From the NCBI GenBank assembly GCA_964584165.1, contig CAZOYW010000001.1:88907-152906 (forward strand): DNA of 64,000 nucleotides. Reading direction: 5' to 3'. Below are positions 60,028-64,000 of the stretch, one piece after another; position 1 is the stretch's first letter; each line of letters begins with the position of its first letter. The translations under genes were made by a program, and so were the position numbers. The DNA is from CAZKCI01 sp964584165. Lineage in GTDB: Bacteria; Auribacterota; Erginobacteria; Erginobacterales; CAZKCI01. The notes under the pieces were generated by a model. It had not been told where the DNA came from. It searched no databases and saw nothing but the letters and a program-made list of their open reading frames with translations.

Positions 60028-60161
60028 CGTATCTCCAAGCCCAACGGGCGGTTATCCTGGATTCGAGTTGATTTTTAATGATTGCCCTTCTACCCTCTTC
60101 TTAAAGCGCGTCCGCCCGGCGGGCTATCTCCTGCCGAAGCGCGCCCGTGGCCTTGGGCACA

Positions 60162-61316
60162 ATGAACAAGCCTCTGACATTGGCGATCGTTCTCGTCGCT
60201 TCAATCTACGCCTTGCAACGGCTGATCCCTATCCTGGACGGGAAAGAGCAGTATGATTTCAGAACCTACTATTATGCCGCCCAAGCCTACGCGCGGAATA
60301 TGGATCCCTATAATCTCCAGTCGTTAAGAGACGTGTCCGGGCGTGGAATCATCCTGTCCTTCATCTACCCGCCCCATTGTCTGCCCTTGTTGGGCCCCTT
60401 GGCCAGGATCGATTACGAAAAAGCGTATTTCGGGTTTTTGGCGGCCAAGATCTTCGCCTTCGGTCTGCTCATCTGGATCTGGACCAGAATCGTGCCCACG
60501 GCCCAGACGGATGTCTGGCCATTGCTCGTCACCGCCTTGCTCGGTTATCAGGGCGCCGCTATGGTAGACCTGGTATCCGGGAATATCTCCATATTCGAGC
60601 AAACGTTGCTGTGGGGGGGGATCTATCTGCTCTTTCGCCGTCAAATGGTTCTCGGCGGGCTGATCGTTTTGCTCTCGTCGTTCGTCAAACTAGTAACCGT
60701 CGCCTTAGGGCCGGTTATCCCGGCGATCGAACGCTCCGCCAGAGCCTTCCTGATCTGGCTGTCTCTGTCCGTCGCCGTCTGCCTGCTGTATCTCGCGGCC
60801 TACCTGGCCCAACCGGAGCTTTGGCATCGATTCATCTCTTCCAATATCGCCGCCTCCTTCTCCGAAAAAGGGCATCTCAACCCCAGTTCCCTTGTCCTCG
60901 CCCAGGACATGGCCGGCCGCCTGGGCCTGGGGAAATCCACGGCCACCGCCGCATATATTTTCTGGTGCGTTATTGTCGGCGGGGTCTGGATCTGGTCCTT
61001 CCGCAACTCTTCCCGGGCGGAGGATAGATTCCCCATCCTTTACGCGACACTACTCGCCTACGTGATTGTTTCACCCAAAATGATGCTTTATTCGCTCCTG
61101 ATCGCCTTGCTGCCTACACTGCATACGATCAGCGCGGTGGTGCCGAAGCGCTATCGGCCGGCCGGTTGCGCTTTGCTCTGGATTCCCCTTTTTGATTATC
61201 AGCCGCTATTGTTGGCCATCGGAATATTCTCCATCCTGGTGCATCGGATTTGCATAACCAAGGATAGACCACGCGAGAAGATGCAACTCACGCTGAATCC
61301 GTTGCGCGATTTTTAG
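60162..61316 (+). CDS. GT87-like (DUF2029) membrane glycosyltransferase
   Basis: 384 residues from the ATG at 60162; a GTG 15 bp earlier is less likely. About ten membrane segments; EQYDFRTYYYAAQAYARNMDPY after the first carries the conserved Asp/Tyr region of GT87 mannosyltransferases. It likely uses a polyprenyl-phosphate sugar. It lies on the opposite strand from cysN and cysD and separates the two genes, which are normally adjacent. Confidence 0.7.
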   Translation: MNKPLTLAIVLVASIYALQRLIPILDGKEQYDFRTYYYAAQAYARNMDPYNLQSLRDVSGRGIILSFIYPPHCLPLLGPLARIDYEKAYFGFLAAKIFAFGLLIWIWTRIVPTAQTDVWPLLVTALLGYQGAAMVDLVSGNISIFEQTLLWGGIYLLFRRQMVLGGLIVLLSSFVKLVTVALGPVIPAIERSARAFLIWLSLSVAVCLLYLAAYLAQPELWHRFISSNIAASFSEKGHLNPSSLVLAQDMAGRLGLGKSTATAAYIFWCVIVGGVWIWSFRNSSRAEDRFPILYATLLAYVIVSPKMMLYSLLIALLPTLHTISAVVPKRYRPAGCALLWIPLFDYQPLLLAIGIFSILVHRICITKDRPREKMQLTLNPLRDF

Positions 61317-61374
61317 CGCCACTCGCCGTCCCCGGGACTCTTCGCTTCCGCAACGACGCCGCGCCTCAGCGCAG

Positions 61375-62178
61375 TTACATGTAACCGAGCGCGCGGAGTT
61401 TTTGCATCGTATAGATCGACTCCTTGTCCTGGGCCCGGCCGGCGCGCTCGGCCTCCTTCGTGGTCTTCAACTCCTCCACGATCTCGTCGATGCTGGAGGC
61501 CGTCGAGGGCACCGGCCCGCAGCAGGGGACGCAGCCGATGGAGCGAAAACGCTTGCCGTTATTCGCGAAATAGAGCTCGGTGATCGGGATCTTCTCGCGC
61601 TGAACGTAGGACCAGATGTCGAGCTCGGTCCAGTGCAGGAGCGGGTGGACGCGGATGTGGGTCTCCTCCTCCGCCCGAGTCTTATACTGGTCCCAGAGCT
61701 CGGGGGGCTGGTTCTGGTAGTCCCACTGGAAATCCTGGTCCCGGGGCGAGAAATACCGCTCCTTGGCCCGGATGCCGTGCTCGTCGCGGCGGATCCCAAG
61801 CAGGATCGCCTTGAAGCCGCGGGCGTTGATCGCGTCTTTCAGGGCCCGGGTCTTGAGCGCGGTGCAACAGGCGAGCTTCTCTCCCTGGTTCGGCCCCATC
61901 CCCGCTTTAAGCGCCGATTCGTTCCGGACCACGATCAGGTCGAAACCCCATTTCTTGGCATACTCGTCCCGGAAGCGGTACATCTCGGGGAACTTGTAGG
62001 AGGTGTCGATGTGCATCACCGGGAAGGGGAGCTTCCCGAAAAAGGCCTTGCGGCAGAGCCAGACCAGGGTGGTCGAGTCCTTGCCGATCGACCAGAGAAC
62101 GGCGATATTCTTGAACTGGCAGTAGGCCTCGCGGATGATGTAGATGCTTTTGCTCTCTAGTTCCGACAGCTTGTCCAT
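61375..62178 (-). CDS. cysD: Sulfate adenylyltransferase subunit 2
   Basis: 267 residues from the ATG at 62178, with GAGG 6 nt upstream; an extension to 62361 would read through hairpin repeats. WSIGKDST (30-36) is the PP-loop, LRRDEHG-like GIRRDEHGIRAKERYFSPRD and THIRVHPLLHWTELDIW are CysD signatures. CVPCCGPVPS near the end is a Cys-rich variant of the C-terminal region. It uses ATP and sulfate to form APS with CysN. Activated sulfate may serve assimilation or glycan sulfation; no sulfotransferase was seen. Confidence 0.93.
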   Translation of the reverse strand: MDKLSELESKSIYIIREAYCQFKNIAVLWSIGKDSTTLVWLCRKAFFGKLPFPVMHIDTSYKFPEMYRFRDEYAKKWGFDLIVVRNESALKAGMGPNQGEKLACCTALKTRALKDAINARGFKAILLGIRRDEHGIRAKERYFSPRDQDFQWDYQNQPPELWDQYKTRAEEETHIRVHPLLHWTELDIWSYVQREKIPITELYFANNGKRFRSIGCVPCCGPVPSTASSIDEIVEELKTTKEAERAGRAQDKESIYTMQKLRALGYM

Positions 62179-62184
62179 GAGGAG

Positions 62185-62188
62185 CCTC
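62185..62188 (-). promoter_or_regulatory. Ribosome binding site deciding the cysD start
   Basis: GAGG on the minus strand, 6 nt before the ATG at 62178. Confidence 0.65.
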
Positions 62189-62189
62189 G

Positions 62190-62300
62190 TAGTATCTCCT
62201 TTCCAATCCGCTGGCGGATTGAAAAGGATTGCAGTATCGCCCCGATATCCATCGGGGCTTGTAGGATCGGTCGCCTCGGGCGACCTTGCAGTAAATGCTG
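62190..62300. repeat. Left inverted arm of S23 element D: three-hairpin array
   Basis: gtagtatc, a tccttt...aaagga hairpin, ttgcagtatcg, a ccccgat...atcgggg hairpin, cttgtaggatcg, a gtcgcc...ggcgac hairpin, cttgcag. An inverted three-hairpin counterpart lies at 62800-62905. Confidence 0.9.
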
Positions 62301-62381
62301 TAAGCAATACGCCCGATCGGATACGAAGGGGGCCGTTATCAAATTTGATTGCTCGTCGCAAAAATGCCCGGTTTGACTTGT

Positions 62382-62774
62382 CTACTTCGAGGCGCTGTAG
62401 CCGCGGACCCGATCGAGCTCCCCCCGGAGTTTCTTGTCGAAGGCGATCATCTTGAAGTAGCCTTCTTTCAGCAGCGGATCCACTTCGTCATAATCCGCCG
62501 CTTGTATATAGCCCAGTGCTAGGCCGATCTTCAAAACGGCATCCGTCTCCTGGAGCGATGTCAATGATCGGTTGATGAAAAGCGAGAAATCCTTGTTCGT
62601 TTTTCTACCACTCCCTTCAGAGATGTTCAACGCGATCGATACCGCCGCCCGTTTCCCCTGCGAAACCAGACCGAATTTCTCCTCAGCCGGGAATTTCCTG
62701 AGTATTCCGAAAACGACTTGTATCAGCCGCAAGGCCACTTTCCAGTTTTCGAGATCTTCGTACCTGAATTTCAT
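62382..62774 (-). CDS. S23-type four-helix-bundle protein D
   Basis: 130 residues. MKFRYEDLENWKVALRLI, EEKFGLVSQGKRAAVSIALNISEGSGR and NRSLTSLQETDAVLKIGLALGY are the family pattern. Charged amphipathic helices run through. It lies inside two inverted hairpin arrays and is the closest of the four to textbook intervening-sequence architecture. Confidence 0.87.
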   Translation of the reverse strand: MKFRYEDLENWKVALRLIQVVFGILRKFPAEEKFGLVSQGKRAAVSIALNISEGSGRKTNKDFSLFINRSLTSLQETDAVLKIGLALGYIQAADYDEVDPLLKEGYFKMIAFDKKLRGELDRVRGYSASK

Positions 62775-62799
62775 GGCAGCCGAGCCAGTTCCTGCATCT

Positions 62800-62905
62800 C
62801 CTACAAGCCGCCCCCCAAGGGGCGGCGATACTGCAATCCTTTGCGAGCCTGAAGGCTCGTAAAGGAGATCCTACAAGTCGCTCCGAAGGAGCGACGATAC
62901 TACGT
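62800..62905. repeat. Right inverted arm of S23 element D
   Basis: Reading the minus strand: gtagtatcg, gtcgctcc...ggagcgac hairpin, cttgtaggatc, a tccttt...aaagga hairpin, ttgcagtatcg, a gccgcccc...ggggcggc hairpin, cttgtagg. Same order of linkers as the left arm. Confidence 0.9.
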
Positions 62906-63937
62906 CTTCTTCAGTACCTTGCGAATCTCCTCGATATTCTCGGATACCCATCCGTACAGCTTCCCCACCCCATCAGCTATCTTCGTCTGTGGCCGCCAGC
63001 CAAGCTCTCTCCCCGCCGAAGCGACGTCGCTGACGTAGATCTTCTGGTCGCCCGGACGGGCGGGGGCGAAACGGAAGCGGGGCTTCCGCCCCGAGATTAT
63101 GCCCAGCAGTTTCAGAAAATCGAGGAGCGAAACGGTGTTGGCCGGCCCTCCGCCGATGTTGAAGACCTGTCCCCGCACCCGGCCGATGCGCGAAGCCGCT
63201 CTGTCGAAAGCATCGAGGAGGTCGCCGACGCAGAGGATGTCCCTCACCTGCTTTCCGTCCCCATAGACGGTGAGGCCACGCCCGAGCTGGTGGGCGATGA
63301 TGAACCAGGCGACCCAACCCTGGTCCTCGATTCCGAACTGCCTCTCCCCATAGATGCAGGACTGGCGGAAGACCACCGTCCTTAGCCCGTAGATGCGGCG
63401 GTAATCCCGAACATACTGGTCGGCGGCGCCTTTGGAACATCCGTAGGGGGAGTGGAAGTCCAGCCCTCTTTTCTCGGAGACCGCGGCGCGGCCTCCGAGA
63501 AAAGAATAGCGCGTCCGCGTTTCGCGAAGGGCCATGTCTTCCAGAGATCCATATACTTTGTTTGTAGAAGAATAGATCAGCACCGGGTCCTGGCGGGACT
63601 GGCGGACGGCTTCCAGGAGGTTGAAGGTTCCTAGGGCGTTGATTTCGAAATCATCGCGGGGGGCGCGGACCGAGTCGGTCACCGCCACCTGGGCGGCGAG
63701 GTGGAGGACGATGTCGAAGCGGCCGGAGCGGAAGACGCGGCGAAGGGCCCCCGCGTCGCGGATGTCAGCCTGGACGAAGCGCAGGGAGCCCAATCCGCGG
63801 AGCCAGCGGAGGTTGACCTCGCTCCCCTTCCGGGAGAGGTTGTCGAGAACGGTGACCCGGGCCCCCTTCCCGATATACCGGGCGGCGGCGTTGCAGCCGA
63901 TGAAACCCGCGCCACCGGTTATGAGGATGTTCTTCAT
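62900..63937 (-). CDS. NAD-dependent epimerase, CDP-paratose 2-epimerase (RfbE/Tyv)-like
   Basis: 345 residues. GGAGFIG (8-14) is the NAD-binding loop, SSTNKVYG (123-130) and SPYGCSKGAADQYV (163-176; Tyr165, Lys169) are close to those of CDP-tyvelose epimerases. The enzyme would convert CDP-paratose to CDP-tyvelose or a related 3,6-dideoxyhexose. A palindrome (63467-63505) replaces part of the conserved stretch after TRYSF. Strong AGGAGG lies 6 nt before the start. Confidence 0.83.
   Translation of the reverse strand: MKNILITGGAGFIGCNAAARYIGKGARVTVLDNLSRKGSEVNLRWLRGLGSLRFVQADIRDAGALRRVFRSGRFDIVLHLAAQVAVTDSVRAPRDDFEINALGTFNLLEAVRQSRQDPVLIYSSTNKVYGSLEDMALRETRTRYSFLGGRAAVSEKRGLDFHSPYGCSKGAADQYVRDYRRIYGLRTVVFRQSCIYGERQFGIEDQGWVAWFIIAHQLGRGLTVYGDGKQVRDILCVGDLLDAFDRAASRIGRVRGQVFNIGGGPANTVSLLDFLKLLGIISGRKPRFRFAPARPGDQKIYVSDVASAGRELGWRPQTKIADGVGKLYGWVSENIEEIRKVLKKT
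63467..63505. repeat. In-gene palindrome, 13-bp stem, 13-nt loop
   Basis: tcttttctcggag and ctccgagaaaaga. It encodes YSFLGG and SEKRG in the epimerase. Confidence 0.95.
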
Positions 63938-64000
63938 CTACTGCCTCCTAGTTAACATGAAGGCCGTTCCTCCTGGAGAGAGTAAGCTCTCTCTGGGAAC
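63938..64000 (-). CDS. Possible 3' end of a gene entering from the right
   Basis: The frame is open from the window edge to a TAG at 63938, ending GGTAFMLTRRQ, next to the epimerase start. Only 20 residues are visible, so it may be chance. It holds a small gagagag/ctctctc palindrome. Confidence 0.35.
   Translation of the reverse strand, partial: VPRESLLSPGGTAFMLTRRQ
63944..63949 (-). promoter_or_regulatory. Ribosome binding site of the epimerase gene
   Basis: AGGAGG on the minus strand, 6 nt before the ATG at 63937. Confidence 0.75.

Noticed and set aside
62179..62361. N-terminal extension of cysD
   Set aside because: The residues would come from hairpin repeats; a GAGG site supports the start at 62178.
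25700..62774. Diversity-generating retroelement (S23 proteins as Avd)
   Set aside because: No reverse transcriptase, template repeat or variable repeat was seen near any of the four genes.
1..64000. tRNA, rRNA, prophage or IS transposase genes
   Set aside because: None was recognised by sequence or by encoded motifs, although short RNA genes could be missed by eye.

Overview
The window is a GC-rich stretch of bacterial chromosome, largely one surface-polysaccharide locus of an organism I cannot name. Envelope genes (O-antigen-ligase-like protein, Wzm/Wzt-type ABC exporter, UDP-galactopyranose mutase, GT-C membrane glycosyltransferases, FkbM-type methyltransferases, CysD/CysN) suggest a diderm. 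Four S23-type four-helix-bundle genes, several heptamer repeat families and dense palindromes resemble what I recall of uncultured candidate phyla. That is an impression, not an assignment.

Layout. 1-2025 (+): sugar-nucleotide reductase and GT-B glycosyltransferase. 2056-13351 (-): deacetylase, radical SAM, SGNH protein, two GT2 enzymes, a secreted SBBP/FG-GAP-like protein, B12-radical SAM and a GT39-type protein. 13440-14468 (+): GT2. 14739-27216 (-): PHP protein, ATP-grasp ligase, methyltransferases, GT2, membrane GT, WecB-like epimerase, a nucleotidyltransferase pair, and Gfo/Idh and MDR oxidoreductases. 27447-39254 (-): a compact, AT-richer, repeat-free operon with a GbsR/MarR regulator, ABC exporter, five glycosyltransferases, methyltransferases, radical SAM, pyruvyl transferase and SGNH protein. 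39503-57487 (-): GT-C proteins, DUF362 protein, PaaK-like ligase, O-antigen ligase, NoeA-like methyltransferase and AlkP-superfamily protein. 57657-64000: glf, cysN, GT87-like gene (+), cysD, S23 gene and a CDP-paratose 2-epimerase-like gene.

Together the genes could make, modify (methyl, acetyl, pyruvyl, possibly sulfate), polymerise and export one or more surface glycans. No initiating glycosyl-1-phosphate transferase, Wzx or sulfotransferase was seen.

The most unusual layer is repetitive. Outside the 27.4-39.3 kb block nearly every gene boundary carries 7-bp tandem arrays of several families, often in inverted pairs. All four S23 genes sit between inverted copies of repeat arrays, each of a different family, like 23S rRNA intervening sequences outside rRNA. 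Separately, many minus-strand genes contain near-perfect inverted repeats with 7-22 bp stems and short loops that keep the reading frame. No tRNA, rRNA, CRISPR array or transposase gene was recognised.
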